DNA of 64,000 bases from Pseudohaliea sp964438205 (GCA_964438205.1 CAYTJQ010000007.1:1-64000); one strand, 5' to 3'. Counted from the first letter of the stretch, positions 17,556 through 26,052 are shown. The notes: generated by a model from the letters alone, not told the origin. Made by a program: numbers and translations.

Positions 17556-18173
17556 TCAGGGCGGCGGCTGCTGCGGGATCTGCTCGAGGCAGTAGGCCAT
17601 GGCGTAGGGCTGGCCGTCGCTCGGCACCTTGCCGCCGTCGGCAGCCACCTGCCCCTCATCCGCCGCATCGCAGAAGTAGTCCAGCGTGCAGTTCTGCGCG
17701 GTGAGCGGGTCGCCGTCACCGGAGGTCCCGTTGACGAGGGTATAGCTCACGGTCACCGGCTGGCCGCAGCTGTTGACGAAGCACGGTGGTGGCTGGGTGG
17801 GCCAGGTGCCCGTGTAGGTCGCGGTGCCGCTGCAGCTGCCTGCCGCCACGTCGGGAGGAATGACGTCGATGCCGGCGGTGATGTCCCGGGCCCAGAAGCT
17901 ACCGGCCGCCACCAGCCCCGCACCCGCCAGGGGCAGGACCGCGCGCAGCACCGCCGGGCGCTGGCGCAGGATGCGCGCGCAGGCGACGGCGACGAGCACG
18001 GCGAGTGCCACCGTGCCCCAGGTGCCGAGTGCGGGCACGGCCGCTGCACCGCCGGACCAGGTGACGTCGAAGGTCGCGCTGCCGGGCGACGGTGCCTGTG
18101 CGTTCGCTGCCGGCAGCAGGCAGCACGATGCGAGCGCGGCGAAAGTCGCGCGGTTAATCACTGAACGTTTCAT
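17556..18173 (-). CDS. Midcut-by-XrtH-type protein with internal exosortase signal
   Basis: 205 residues. A signal peptide (1-25, ending ANAQA) is followed at 46-53 by VPALGTWG, a close match to the IPTLxxWG motif read by exosortase H (XrtH), then a hydrophobic helix (54-67) and a basic cluster RILRQR (68-72). In ordinary exosortase substrates this signal is at the C-terminus; here it is in the middle and is followed by a second hydrophobic helix (76-95) and about 110 residues with six or more cysteines and a Pro-rich end. This is the layout that NCBI family names call 'midcut-by-XrtH'. Start ATG 18173 follows GGGGAAGG. No xrtH gene is in the window. Function unknown; processing by XrtH is inferred from the motif. 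Confidence 0.82.
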   Translation of the reverse strand: MKRSVINRATFAALASCCLLPAANAQAPSPGSATFDVTWSGGAAAVPALGTWGTVALAVLVAVACARILRQRPAVLRAVLPLAGAGLVAAGSFWARDITAGIDVIPPDVAAGSCSGTATYTGTWPTQPPPCFVNSCGQPVTVSYTLVNGTSGDGDPLTAQNCTLDYFCDAADEGQVAADGGKVPSDGQPYAMAYCLEQIPQQPPP

Positions 18174-18193
18174 GCCTTCCCCTTTTCTTCTTT

Positions 18194-18227
18194 CCTGCGC
18201 CAATATAGCCCCTGCGCCAATATAGCC
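18194..18227 (-). repeat. Exact 17-bp tandem duplication in the promoter of the midcut gene
   Basis: CCTGCGCCAATATAGCC occurs twice back to back (18194-18210 and 18211-18227). On the - strand each copy carries TATATT, a -10-like hexamer, so the duplication doubles a candidate promoter element 17 bases apart, 28-52 bases before the start codon. Copy number may vary between strains. Confidence 0.7.
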
Positions 18228-18352
18228 GCGCATCGCGAGCGCTGCCAGCCAGGGTTCAGCGCGGCGCAGGGGCCAGGGGCTGCCCGCTACTGATCCTGCA
18301 CCTGCCGCGATCGGTGCCGGGGCACGCCACCGCTAGGCTCGAGGCCGTCCCC

Positions 18353-19885
18353 TCAGGGGCCGAGCGCGTCCCACTGCAGCCCTGCCGCCGCCTTGATGCG
18401 CTCGGCATCCTCGGGCAGCAGGTAGCCGGCCTCGACAGCGACATCGGTGGCCTCGGCCACGGCCGCGACATAACCGTCGCGATCGACATAGCGGGTAGCC
18501 ATGGTCGCGGCATCGAACAACGCGGTGGTGCCCGAGAGCCGGCAGCCGACGAGGCCCGCGTTGATCTCGCCCGAGAGCCGCCCGGCGGGCGCGTCGACAT
18601 AGGGCGTGCGCAGGCCGCCGACGACGTTGCCGACGTCGTCGTACTGGAAGTCCGACTGGTCATCGGTGACCGTCATGCGCGCCGCCTCCGGGGCCGCCTC
18701 GCCGCTGCGCACCCACTTTTCCAGGGCGTTGAGTGCGGCCATGTAGACCCAGGGGTAGGGGCCCGAGTTGATCGGCCGGTCACAGGCGAAGATGCCGAGG
18801 ATCAGGTCGTTCTCGACCACCAGCGCCTTCTCCGCGCCCACCCCGACATCGTCCCGCCCTGCCACCAGCTGGTAGTTGTCGTTGTGGGCAGAGCCGGTAA
18901 CTTCCCAGAGACGGAAAAAGTCGCTGTCCGGCTGCCGCTCGTCCACGGCGCCGAGGGCGATCACGTCCGTTTCCGCCTGGAAGTTGATCACCGGGGTGTC
19001 GAGGTCGTCCCGGAAGAGCACGCGCTCCGGGGCGGGGATGGCCACCTGCGGCTCCTGCGCCAGCGGCTGGCTGCTGTCGTAGCGGCTGTCGACGATGAAG
19101 CCGTCGTAGGCGTTGTACAGCGGCTGGATGGCGTTGATGTAGGTGAGCAGCCGCGAGGCGGACTGCGACTCGCCCGTGGCCAGCAGCACGTCGGCCCGAA
19201 GGCCGCCGAGGACGCCGCCGTCTTCTGCGCGGATGGCCGCCGTGACCTGGGTGAAGATGTCGTAGGAGAAGCTGTCGCCGGGGTGGTCCAGGCTCGCGTA
19301 GCGCTCCGGGTCGGCATCGCGCAGGTTGAGGGGCAGCACCGCATCCTCCTGCCCCTCGATACCGACGCGCTGCGCGGTGACGTTGACCCAGGCGTGGCCG
19401 CGGCGCAGCGCTTCCACGTGGCCGACGCCCCAGCCTGCCGGCACGTCGAAGCCGTTGGTGACATTCAGCCATTCGACCACGGCGGTCCCGCTGAAGTCCG
19501 CGGCGTCGGCCGGGCGGTAGACCAGCACGCGGGTGCGGTAATCCGCGGTCGCCGCGGGCTCGGCCTCCCAGTAGCCGTCGCTGCCCAGCTCGTTGAGATT
19601 CGTAAAGGCACTGGCCGTGCCGCTCAGGAAAAATTCCTCCTGCACGTAGCCCTGCCCTGCCAGGTCGAAGCTGGTACTGATCAGCACGGGTTCGCCGATC
19701 GCCGGCGGTGACTCCACGGCCGGCTCCGCGACCGGCAGGAATTCGGGCTCGGGGGGCGGCGGCGGTTCGATCGCTATTGTATTGCTGTCGTCGCAGGCCG
19801 TGATGGCCAGCAGGCAGAGGGCGAAGATGGTCGCACGGTGAGGGGCGCCGCCCCGGGTCAGCGGGGCGGTAGTGGCCAGGGGCAT
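18353..19885 (-). CDS. Lipoprotein alpha/beta-hydrolase-domain protein (Abhydrolase_10-like)
   Basis: 510 residues with a lipoprotein signal (lipobox I-T-A-C, Cys31, then DD, which in enterobacteria would favour inner-membrane retention) and a Pro-rich linker (PPPPPEPEF). The mature part matches the secreted 'alpha/beta hydrolase domain' family: RVLVYRPAD near 118, VVEWLNVTNG, the nucleophile elbow GESQSASRL (Ser about 246), PVINFQAETD for the acid and a His in GSAHNDNY. Members are presumed esterases, and the substrate cannot be read. It is followed upstream on the same strand by the small EF-hand-like gene only 11 bases away, so they may share a transcript. Confidence 0.8.
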   Translation of the reverse strand: MPLATTAPLTRGGAPHRATIFALCLLAITACDDSNTIAIEPPPPPEPEFLPVAEPAVESPPAIGEPVLISTSFDLAGQGYVQEEFFLSGTASAFTNLNELGSDGYWEAEPAATADYRTRVLVYRPADAADFSGTAVVEWLNVTNGFDVPAGWGVGHVEALRRGHAWVNVTAQRVGIEGQEDAVLPLNLRDADPERYASLDHPGDSFSYDIFTQVTAAIRAEDGGVLGGLRADVLLATGESQSASRLLTYINAIQPLYNAYDGFIVDSRYDSSQPLAQEPQVAIPAPERVLFRDDLDTPVINFQAETDVIALGAVDERQPDSDFFRLWEVTGSAHNDNYQLVAGRDDVGVGAEKALVVENDLILGIFACDRPINSGPYPWVYMAALNALEKWVRSGEAAPEAARMTVTDDQSDFQYDDVGNVVGGLRTPYVDAPAGRLSGEINAGLVGCRLSGTTALFDAATMATRYVDRDGYVAAVAEATDVAVEAGYLLPEDAERIKAAAGLQWDALGP

Positions 19886-19896
19886 GGTGGGTTACC

Positions 19897-20142
19897 TCAG
19901 AGTTTGGCGAAGGCTTCGTCGAAATCCTTTGCCGCGGCATCGGTGAACTCGAAGTGCTGGCGGATATAGGCGAGCGTCGCCTTTTCCGTGTCGGTGACGC
20001 CGGGACCGTCATGCGCAGACTCGAACAGGTCCTCGACCTCGTCTTTCGACAGCTTGCCCTCACCGGCACCGGTGGTGTGGTGCCGCGCCAGGTCGAGGAG
20101 TTCTTTCTCGTACTTGTTGCCGTCGATCGTTTCGTAGGCCAT
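19897..20142 (-). CDS. Small acidic EF-hand-like protein
   Basis: 81 residues from ATG 20142, which has GGACAAG upstream. It contains GAGEGKLSKDEVEDLF, similar to a calcium-binding EF-hand loop with a following helix, and a second acidic helix-loop segment (FEFTDAAAKDFDEAF). No signal peptide, so cytosolic. It lies 11 bases before the hydrolase lipoprotein gene. Direct repeats in its upstream region suggest local regulation. Calcium binding is a guess because the first loop lacks the canonical first Asp. Confidence 0.6.
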   Translation of the reverse strand: MAYETIDGNKYEKELLDLARHHTTGAGEGKLSKDEVEDLFESAHDGPGVTDTEKATLAYIRQHFEFTDAAAKDFDEAFAKL

Positions 20143-20160
20143 CGGGTACTTGTCCTTATC

Positions 20161-20179
20161 CGTTCTCAATTCGTTCTCA
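20161..20179 (-). repeat. Pair of 8-bp direct repeats one helical turn apart, upstream of the small EF-hand-like gene
   Basis: CGTTCTCA at 20161-20168 and 20172-20179 (TGAGAACG on the - strand), starts 11 bases apart, 19-37 bases before the start codon. Spacing suits a tandem-binding regulator; it could also be chance. Confidence 0.35.
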
Positions 20180-20334
20180 GCTGTTCTGTTAAGGGGCCGG
20201 TAGGGGCCACCGTGACGGGGTCGACCGTGCAGGCGGTGCCCGCCAGCCCCGGTAAGCATGCCACCACCCCCCCGGGGCTGACAATTGTGCTGGCGTGGAT
20301 GCCGGGAAAGAGACCCTGTCCCCGGCAAATCGGC

Positions 20335-21243
20335 CTAAAGCTGGTTGACGCTTGCCAGCGGGCCCTCGAACAGCGGATGCCCGTCCCCGTCGAAGTCGAG
20401 GACGTGGATGCCCTCCCACGGCGGCGCGTCGATATGGGTCGCTACCAGCGCCTTCTGCTGGCTCCACTTGACGACGTCGAAGCAGAGCTCGGCAACCTGG
20501 CCGGGCGTGTAGTGCCGTTCCAGCTCGGCCCTGAGGTCCGCGCCGGCATCGGCAGGGAACAGGATCAGCGTATCGACCAGGCGCAGCGCCGCCGTCTGCG
20601 CTTCACTGAAGCCGCCCTGCTCGTAGCGGGCGATGCGGCCCGCCATGTCCTCGTCGAAGCCCTCATCGAGCGCGCTGCGCTGGCGCAGGGAGCCGCAGAG
20701 GCGGCAGTGATGGACCTGGGCGCAACGCAGGCGAACGAGTTCGCTGGTGACCGCGTCGATGCCGTCGGCCAGCACGGCGGCAGCGGCGAAAGCGGCGATG
20801 GTATCGGCGATCAGCGCGTCGCGGTCCTCCGCGGGCTGCGACGCGGCGCCCGGTGCGGCCGCCGCGGGGGCCTCCCCGGAAGCGGGCAGCAGCACGGGGA
20901 CGACCTGCTCGAGGCGCAGCCCCATATCGATGAGGTAGAGCCCGTTGACCAGGGCATTCACCGTTCCGGCGCCGATAGCCTCGTTCAGCGCGGCGATCTG
21001 CGCCTCGCTGATGCCGTTCACATCGACGGCGAACTGGTCAGCCAGGGCGATGACCTGCCGCTCCACGTCACTACAATCCCCGGGCGCCTCGCAGAGCTGG
21101 CGCTGCTGCGCGGCCTGCAGCCGTTCCCTGGCCAGTGCGAGCAGCCGCTCGTCGCTCAGGGGCAGGACGACGTCGAGGGCGCGCTGCCACGCTGCGCTGG
21201 TCGCGGGCTGAAGGGTCGTGAGTGCAGACGGGATCGTCACCAT
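20335..21243 (-). CDS. Carboxymuconolactone decarboxylase/AhpD-like protein
   Basis: 302 residues of all-helical AhpD/CMD type. The redox motif is C180-RL-C183 preceded by VHH (AQVHHCRLCGSLR), matching the CxxC plus upstream His of alkylhydroperoxidase-like proteins, so it may act in thiol-dependent peroxide reduction. The N-terminal half (1-120) looks like a second, degenerate CMD-like domain without CxxC, joined by an Ala/Pro-rich linker (121-140). ATG 21243 has a strong ribosome site, AAGGAGGA. It stands alone, 90 bases from the amphi-Trp gene upstream and 192 bases from the next gene downstream. Exact substrate unknown. Confidence 0.78.
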   Translation of the reverse strand: MVTIPSALTTLQPATSAAWQRALDVVLPLSDERLLALARERLQAAQQRQLCEAPGDCSDVERQVIALADQFAVDVNGISEAQIAALNEAIGAGTVNALVNGLYLIDMGLRLEQVVPVLLPASGEAPAAAAPGAASQPAEDRDALIADTIAAFAAAAVLADGIDAVTSELVRLRCAQVHHCRLCGSLRQRSALDEGFDEDMAGRIARYEQGGFSEAQTAALRLVDTLILFPADAGADLRAELERHYTPGQVAELCFDVVKWSQQKALVATHIDAPPWEGIHVLDFDGDGHPLFEGPLASVNQL

Positions 21244-21333
21244 GGGTTTTCCTCCTTATTTTGTTTGCCCGCAGTTTGCGGGACGCTCCGTGCGCGGGGC
21301 AAGATGCAGCGCTGCCGGACCGACGGTAGTGCG

Positions 21334-21552
21334 CTACCAGCTCACCTCGATCTCGATACTGCCGCCGTCATCCGCCACCTCGACCTCGACCTCCAGCTCG
21401 ACCCGGTCGGGCACGCGCACCTCGATGCGCTTGCCATTGCGCTCGAGGGTCAGGCCGTTATGGCGCTCCAGCGCATCGGCAAGGGCGCGCAGCCGGGCGG
21501 CGGCCGCCTCGCGCTGAAGCTGCTGCCTCTCCTCGATTTCCAGGATTTCCAT
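21334..21552 (-). CDS. Amphi-Trp domain small protein
   Basis: 72 residues. A Glu/Arg-rich helix (EERQQLQREAAAARLRALADAL) is followed by two or three amphipathic strands (KRIEVRVPD, VELEVEVEVAD) and a C-terminal IEIEVSW ending in Trp, the hallmark of the amphi-Trp family. Function is unknown in the family; members are often found near halophile or stress genes. Start ATG 21552 with GGGAG upstream. Divergent from the cupredoxin cluster with 183 bases between, in which I see no clear promoter beyond a weak TACACT at 21690-21695 on the + strand. Confidence 0.72.
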   Translation of the reverse strand: MEILEIEERQQLQREAAAARLRALADALERHNGLTLERNGKRIEVRVPDRVELEVEVEVADDGGSIEIEVSW

Positions 21553-21735
21553 TGCTGTGCTCCCAGTAGCTGTCCAGTCCCCGAGCATGGCACGGTACCG
21601 GGAGGCCTGCCAGTGGCCTCAGGAGGACGAAACTCTGATCCGGGTCACATTCGGCGGCAAGCCAGCATGGCGTGCCGGGACGAATTCGCTACACTCGAGG
21701 CCTTTCTCCGCGGCCTTGCTTAAAGGGGGCGTCAT

Positions 21736-22428
21736 TTGCCTGCTCGATGGATGATAGCGGCGGGCCGCCGGGCTTGGCTCGCGCTGTTGGTGCTTTGCAG
21801 CCCGGTTTCCCTCGCCGCGCCCGTCGTCGTCGAGGTCCTGGGTGCCGACGGCGAACCGATGCCCTATGCGATCCTGTCGCTGCCGGGTAACGAGGACGGG
21901 CAGGCTGGCGCAGAGACCGCGCTCGTCGACCAGCGCGACAAGCGCTTCGACCCCTTCGTGACCATCGTTCGCCCCGGCGCCCTCGTTCGCTTCCCGAACA
22001 GCGACGACACCCGCCACCACGTCTACTCCTTCTCGGCCGCGAAGACCTTCGAGCTGAAGCTCTACGAGGCCAACGACGCGCCGCCCGTGCGCTTCGAGCG
22101 GCCAGGCCTGGTGACGCTCGGCTGCAACATCCACGACAACATGAAAGGCTACATCCTGGTGACCGGCGACCCGCTGGCGACCGTGACCGACGGCAACGGT
22201 GTGGCCATCGTCGATGGCGACCAGCTGCCCGCCGAGCGACCGGCCCTGGAGCTCTGGCACCCGCTCGCCGACGCTCCGCGCAGCGTAGCCCTCACGGCAG
22301 CCCAGCGGGCCGGCCAGGCGCCCGTGCGCGTGCAGCTGCCCTTTGCCTGGGAAGACCCGCAAACGGCGCGCAGCAGCGACACCCTGGAGCGGCTGCTGCG
22401 CGGTTTTGGCGGTGACGATGCGGACTAG
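21736..22428 (+). CDS. Periplasmic cupredoxin-like protein ('methylamine utilization protein' type)
   Basis: About 230 residues with a signal peptide (ending SLAAP) and a plastocyanin-like fold. Type 1 copper ligands are all present: His94/95 in DTRHHVYSF and C130-NI-H133-DN-M136. That spacing is the cupredoxin C-x2-H-x2-M arrangement, so it should bind copper and carry electrons or sense copper in the periplasm. Start TTG 21736 has GGGGG 6 bases upstream; ATG 21751 is the alternative. Its 3' end overlaps the GGDEF/EAL gene by 11 bases, so the two are translated together. Databases often label such genes after methylamine utilization, but no methylamine dehydrogenase genes are present. First gene of a four-gene unit. 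Confidence 0.85.
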   Translation: MPARWMIAAGRRAWLALLVLCSPVSLAAPVVVEVLGADGEPMPYAILSLPGNEDGQAGAETALVDQRDKRFDPFVTIVRPGALVRFPNSDDTRHHVYSFSAAKTFELKLYEANDAPPVRFERPGLVTLGCNIHDNMKGYILVTGDPLATVTDGNGVAIVDGDQLPAERPALELWHPLADAPRSVALTAAQRAGQAPVRVQLPFAWEDPQTARSSDTLERLLRGFGGDDAD

Positions 22429-24733
22429 TTTCCGCGCGCGCCTGCTGCTGCTTCTCCTCGCGCTGCTGGCCGCCACGCTGCTCGCGACCACCCTCGCCGC
22501 CCTGCGGGCCGCGAACACAAGTGCCGAATCGCTGCTCAGGAGCGAGCTGGCCACGGTGGAGCGGGTATTCCTGCAGCTGCTGCTCCGCGAGCGGGAGCAG
22601 CTCCGGGAGCGCGGCGCCGTCCTGGCGCAGGACTTCGGCTTCAAGGAAGCCATTGCCAGCGGCGATCGGCGGACCATGGCCAGCGCCCTGGCCAACCATG
22701 CCGACCGGGTGGATGCGGACCTCGCCGTGCTCCTGGGGCCGGACGGCTCGGTCGCCCTGAGCACCCACGAGCTGGCGCCGGTGCTCGCCGCACTCCGGGC
22801 GACGGTGGTCGGCGCAGAAGGCGCCCGCAGCGCGCGCCTCGTCCTCGACAGCCGGGTCTTCGATACGGTCCTGCTGCCCGTGGAGGCCCCCGACCTGATC
22901 GGCTGGGTCGGCGTCGGCCGCCTCGTCGACAACAACCTCCTCCTCGAGTTGCGCGGGCTCACGGGCGCAGACATCGTCCTGTTCGCCGACGGCAGCAGTA
23001 CCCTGGCGACGCTCCCGCCCGCGCTGGCGCCCGATGGGGCCGGGGCTCCGGCGCTGGCGGCCTCGCTGCGCAAGGCGCGCTGGCTGACGCGTACGGTTCC
23101 CCTCGCGACCGACGCGGGCGGCACGGCAGAGGCACTGCTCACGGTCTCCCTGGATGCCGCCCTCGCCGACTTCCGGCGGCTCCGCCTGCAGTTGGTCGCC
23201 ATCGGTGCCCTCGCCCTGCTGCTGGCGGGGCTCATCGCCCTGTTCGCCGCGCGCTCCGTGACCCGGCCGATCCGCAAGCTGGCGCGCTTCGCCGAGCGCA
23301 TCTCCGAGGGCGACTACACGACCCGTACGGAGATCGCCTCCGGCACGGAGTTCGACCTGCTGGCGCAGACCCTCAACAGCATGCAGGACACGGTGGCCGA
23401 GCGCGAGGCGCGCATCGTGCACCAGGCGCAGCACGACCTGCTGACACAGCTGCCGAACCGCAACTACATCAGTGCGATGTTCGAGGGTGGGGACCGGCAG
23501 CGCGCACCGGGTGGCCGCTTCGGCATGGCGCTCATGGAGCTCGGCAATCTCGCCGACCTCACGGACCTCTACGGCGGCGACTTCAGCGACCACTGCCTGC
23601 GGGAAGCGGCGGACCGGCTGCGGCGCTCGCTGCGGCGGGGCGACCTGGCAGGCCGCGTGGGCGACAACCAGCTCCTGCTGTTCCTCGACGATCTCGATCC
23701 CGCCGGGCTGGAACCTGCCCTGGACAAGCTGCTCGCCGCCTTTGCCGACCCGCTCGAGGTCGCGGGCGTCCCCGTGGTGCTCGAGCCGCGCTTCGGTTGC
23801 GTCTTCTACCCCCAGCACGGGGCCAGCTTCGACGAGCTCCTGCGCCGCGCGCAGATCGCCCTGTCCCGGGCCCGCCGCGGCGCCGAGCGCTTCACCGTCT
23901 ACCAGGTCGGCCAGGACGAGGCGCACCTGCGGCAGATCCGCGTCGCCAACCGGCTCCGGGACGCCGTCGAGGCCGGCGCCTTCGAGCTGCTTTACCAGCC
24001 CAAGTTCTCGCTCCGCGCGGCACGCATCACCGGCTGCGAGGCGCTCGTCCGCTGGCAGGACGATGAACTCGGACCGGTCTTCCCCGACGAGTTCATCCCC
24101 ATCGCGGAGCAGACGGGCATGATCACCGGTATCAGCGAGGCCGTGCTCGCGGCGAGCCTCGAGGACCTGACGATGCTGCGTGAGCACGGCGGCGAGCTGG
24201 CCGTCAGCGTCAACCTGTCGGGTATCGATATCCTCCAGTCCCGGTTCATCGATGACGTCATCGACCGGGTCCGGGAGAGCGGCCTGCCGCCGCGTGCCGT
24301 GGTCCTCGAGATCACGGAGACCGCGATGGTCGAGGACCTGGAGCTTGCCCGCGGGCACCTGCTGCGCCTGGACGCGGCGGGTATCACCCTGTCCATCGAC
24401 GACTTCGGCACGGGCTTTTCCTCCCTCGGCCAGCTGCGGGCGCTGCCCGCCCGGGAGCTCAAGATCGACCGCAGCCTGGTGCAGCCCCTCGGCGACCGCA
24501 GCGAAGACCGGCAGATCGTTGCCTCGACCATCGACATGGCCCACCATCTCGGCCTTTCCGTCGTCGCCGAAGGCGTGGAGAACATGGAAATCGTCAACCA
24601 CCTGCACGCCATGGGCTGCGATGTGCTGCAGGGTTACTTCCTCGCCCGGCCCATGACGGCGACCGCGCTCGCCGCGTGGCTCGACGCGCCGCCGGCCCAG
24701 GTGGCGGCGCTGGAGCACCTCGCCAATGGCTGA
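22418..24733 (+). CDS. Membrane c-di-GMP phosphodiesterase: periplasmic sensor, HAMP, degenerate GGDEF, EAL
   Basis: 771 residues from ATG 22418. TM1 (about 7-27), a periplasmic sensor domain of about 230 residues, TM2 (about 258-278), HAMP (RSVTRPIRKLARFAERISEGD), GGDEF-like and EAL domains. The cyclase signature is broken (VGDNQ in place of GGDEF), so no cyclase activity is expected, though RRGD five residues earlier keeps an RxxD c-di-GMP site. The EAL domain has the catalytic set: EALVRW, NLSG, EITETAM, DDFGTGFSSL, KIDRSLV and EGVEN, so it should hydrolyse c-di-GMP to pGpG. Overlaps the cupredoxin gene (11 bases) and the next gene (8 bases). The sensor faces the same compartment as its cupredoxin and globin neighbours. 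Confidence 0.9.
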   Translation: MRTSFRARLLLLLLALLAATLLATTLAALRAANTSAESLLRSELATVERVFLQLLLREREQLRERGAVLAQDFGFKEAIASGDRRTMASALANHADRVDADLAVLLGPDGSVALSTHELAPVLAALRATVVGAEGARSARLVLDSRVFDTVLLPVEAPDLIGWVGVGRLVDNNLLLELRGLTGADIVLFADGSSTLATLPPALAPDGAGAPALAASLRKARWLTRTVPLATDAGGTAEALLTVSLDAALADFRRLRLQLVAIGALALLLAGLIALFAARSVTRPIRKLARFAERISEGDYTTRTEIASGTEFDLLAQTLNSMQDTVAEREARIVHQAQHDLLTQLPNRNYISAMFEGGDRQRAPGGRFGMALMELGNLADLTDLYGGDFSDHCLREAADRLRRSLRRGDLAGRVGDNQLLLFLDDLDPAGLEPALDKLLAAFADPLEVAGVPVVLEPRFGCVFYPQHGASFDELLRRAQIALSRARRGAERFTVYQVGQDEAHLRQIRVANRLRDAVEAGAFELLYQPKFSLRAARITGCEALVRWQDDELGPVFPDEFIPIAEQTGMITGISEAVLAASLEDLTMLREHGGELAVSVNLSGIDILQSRFIDDVIDRVRESGLPPRAVVLEITETAMVEDLELARGHLLRLDAAGITLSIDDFGTGFSSLGQLRALPARELKIDRSLVQPLGDRSEDRQIVASTIDMAHHLGLSVVAEGVENMEIVNHLHAMGCDVLQGYFLARPMTATALAAWLDAPPAQVAALEHLANG

Positions 24734-25556
24734 TCGCCGCCTGTGCTGCGCCGCCCTGCTGCTGGCGGCCGGCCCGGCGCTCGCCCAGGGCAGGCTGCTG
24801 GCTACCGGCGGCGCCTGGCAGCTGGAAGGGCAGGCCGGGGGCGGTATCGTGCCCTGGGCCGTCATCGCCGGCTATGGCGAGGCCGGAGAATGGGGCGGCG
24901 GCGCGGGCGTCACGCGGGTCAGCGTCGACGACTTCGATCTCACCGTGGCCGGCGCGAGCGTGGGCGTCGGCAATCGTTTCGAGCTGGGTTACGCCCGGCA
25001 GTCGCTGCGCGTGGCACCGCTCAACCTCACCATCGACCAGGACGTGTTCTCGGCGAAATGGCGCTTCGCCGGTGACCTGCTCTACCCGGGACTGCCGGCC
25101 CTCACGGCCGGCGTGCAGCTCAAGCACAACCGCGACTTTGCCGTCCCCGAGGCGCTCGGGGCCGCCGACGACACGGGCGTCGACGCCTGGGTCGCCGCCA
25201 GCCGGCTCTGGCTGGATGCCGTGGCCGGGCGCAACCTGTTCACCAACGTCACGCTGCGCGCCTCGGAGGCCAACCAGGCCGGGCTGCTCGGCTTCGGCGG
25301 CGGGGGCGGTGACCACGAGCTGCTGCTGGAGGCCTCCGCGGGGCTGTTCCTCGACCGGCACTGGGTGGTCGGGGCCGAGTACCGGCAGAAGCCGGACAAC
25401 CTGGCCGCCGTGCGCGAGGACGCCTGGGCCGACCTCTTCGTCGGCTGGTTTCCGAACAAGCGCCTCTCCGTGGTGGCCGCCTGGGCGGACCTCGGCGATA
25501 TCGCGGGCCTGCGCGACCAGCGCGGCTGGTACCTGTCCCTGCAGGTGAGCCGGTGA
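24726..25556 (+). CDS. DUF3034 family protein, probable secreted or outer-membrane barrel
   Basis: 276 residues with a signal peptide (ending ALAQG). The mature chain has alternating beta strands and matches my memory of the DUF3034 family: GGGIVPWAVIAGYG, FELGYARQSL, QDVFSAKWRFAGDLLY, LGVQLKHNRDF-like text (AGVQLKHNRDFAVPEALGA), DTGVDAWVAASRLWL and NVTLRASEANQAGLLGFGG. Function unknown. The start ATG lies inside the end of the EAL gene, and its own stop overlaps the globin GTG, so it belongs to the same polycistronic unit. Probably the outer-envelope part of the module. Confidence 0.8.
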   Translation: MADRRLCCAALLLAAGPALAQGRLLATGGAWQLEGQAGGGIVPWAVIAGYGEAGEWGGGAGVTRVSVDDFDLTVAGASVGVGNRFELGYARQSLRVAPLNLTIDQDVFSAKWRFAGDLLYPGLPALTAGVQLKHNRDFAVPEALGAADDTGVDAWVAASRLWLDAVAGRNLFTNVTLRASEANQAGLLGFGGGGGDHELLLEASAGLFLDRHWVVGAEYRQKPDNLAAVREDAWADLFVGWFPNKRLSVVAAWADLGDIAGLRDQRGWYLSLQVSR

Positions 25557-25984
25557 GCGGCCGCCGCCTGCCGGTCCTGCTGGCCGCCGCCCTGCTCGCC
25601 GCCTGTGCCGGCGGCGCGCCGCCGTCGGACCGCACTCTCTATGCGCGCCTCGGCGGGGAAGCGGGCATCGAGGCGATCGTCGACCGCTTCCTCTATCACC
25701 TCGCGGACAACGAACGCTCACTGCCGCTCTTCCGCAACACGGATATCGAGCGTTTCCGGGAAAAGTTCATCGAACACCTGTGCGAGCTGAGTGACGGCCC
25801 CTGCGAGTACAGCGGTGACAGCATGGCGGCCACCCACCGCGGCATGGACATCACCCGCGCGCAGTTCAACAGCATCGTCGAGACGCTGCAGCGCGCCCTC
25901 GCCGACACGCGCATACCCACGGGCGCCGGCAATGCGCTGCTGGCGCGCCTGGCAGCCCTCTACCCGGAGGTCGCGGGACAGTAG
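25553..25984 (+). CDS. Group 1 truncated haemoglobin, lipoprotein form
   Basis: 143 residues. A lipoprotein signal with lipobox L-A-A-C (Cys18) precedes a trHbN-type globin: TLYARLGGEAGIEAIVDRF, FRNTDIERFREKFIEHL, and the proximal haem ligand H95 in MAATHRGMDITRAQF. Truncated globins bind O2 and NO; most are cytosolic, so a membrane-anchored periplasmic one is unusual but recurrent as the last gene of such clusters. Start GTG overlaps the preceding stop (GTGA). Expected role: bind or detoxify NO/O2 near the sensor domain of the phosphodiesterase (inference). Confidence 0.9.
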   Translation: MSGRRLPVLLAAALLAACAGGAPPSDRTLYARLGGEAGIEAIVDRFLYHLADNERSLPLFRNTDIERFREKFIEHLCELSDGPCEYSGDSMAATHRGMDITRAQFNSIVETLQRALADTRIPTGAGNALLARLAALYPEVAGQ

Positions 25985-26052
25985 CGGGGCCGCGCCGGGT
26001 GTCAGCGACCGTGAGCCCGCGTAAACTGTGCGGCACAGTCCCGGACCCCGAC

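Noticed and set aside
22292..24865. 857-codon open frame antisense to the GGDEF/EAL gene
   Set aside because: Low-complexity Arg/Gly/Gln-rich translation mirrors the real gene; the sense strand has complete domain signatures.
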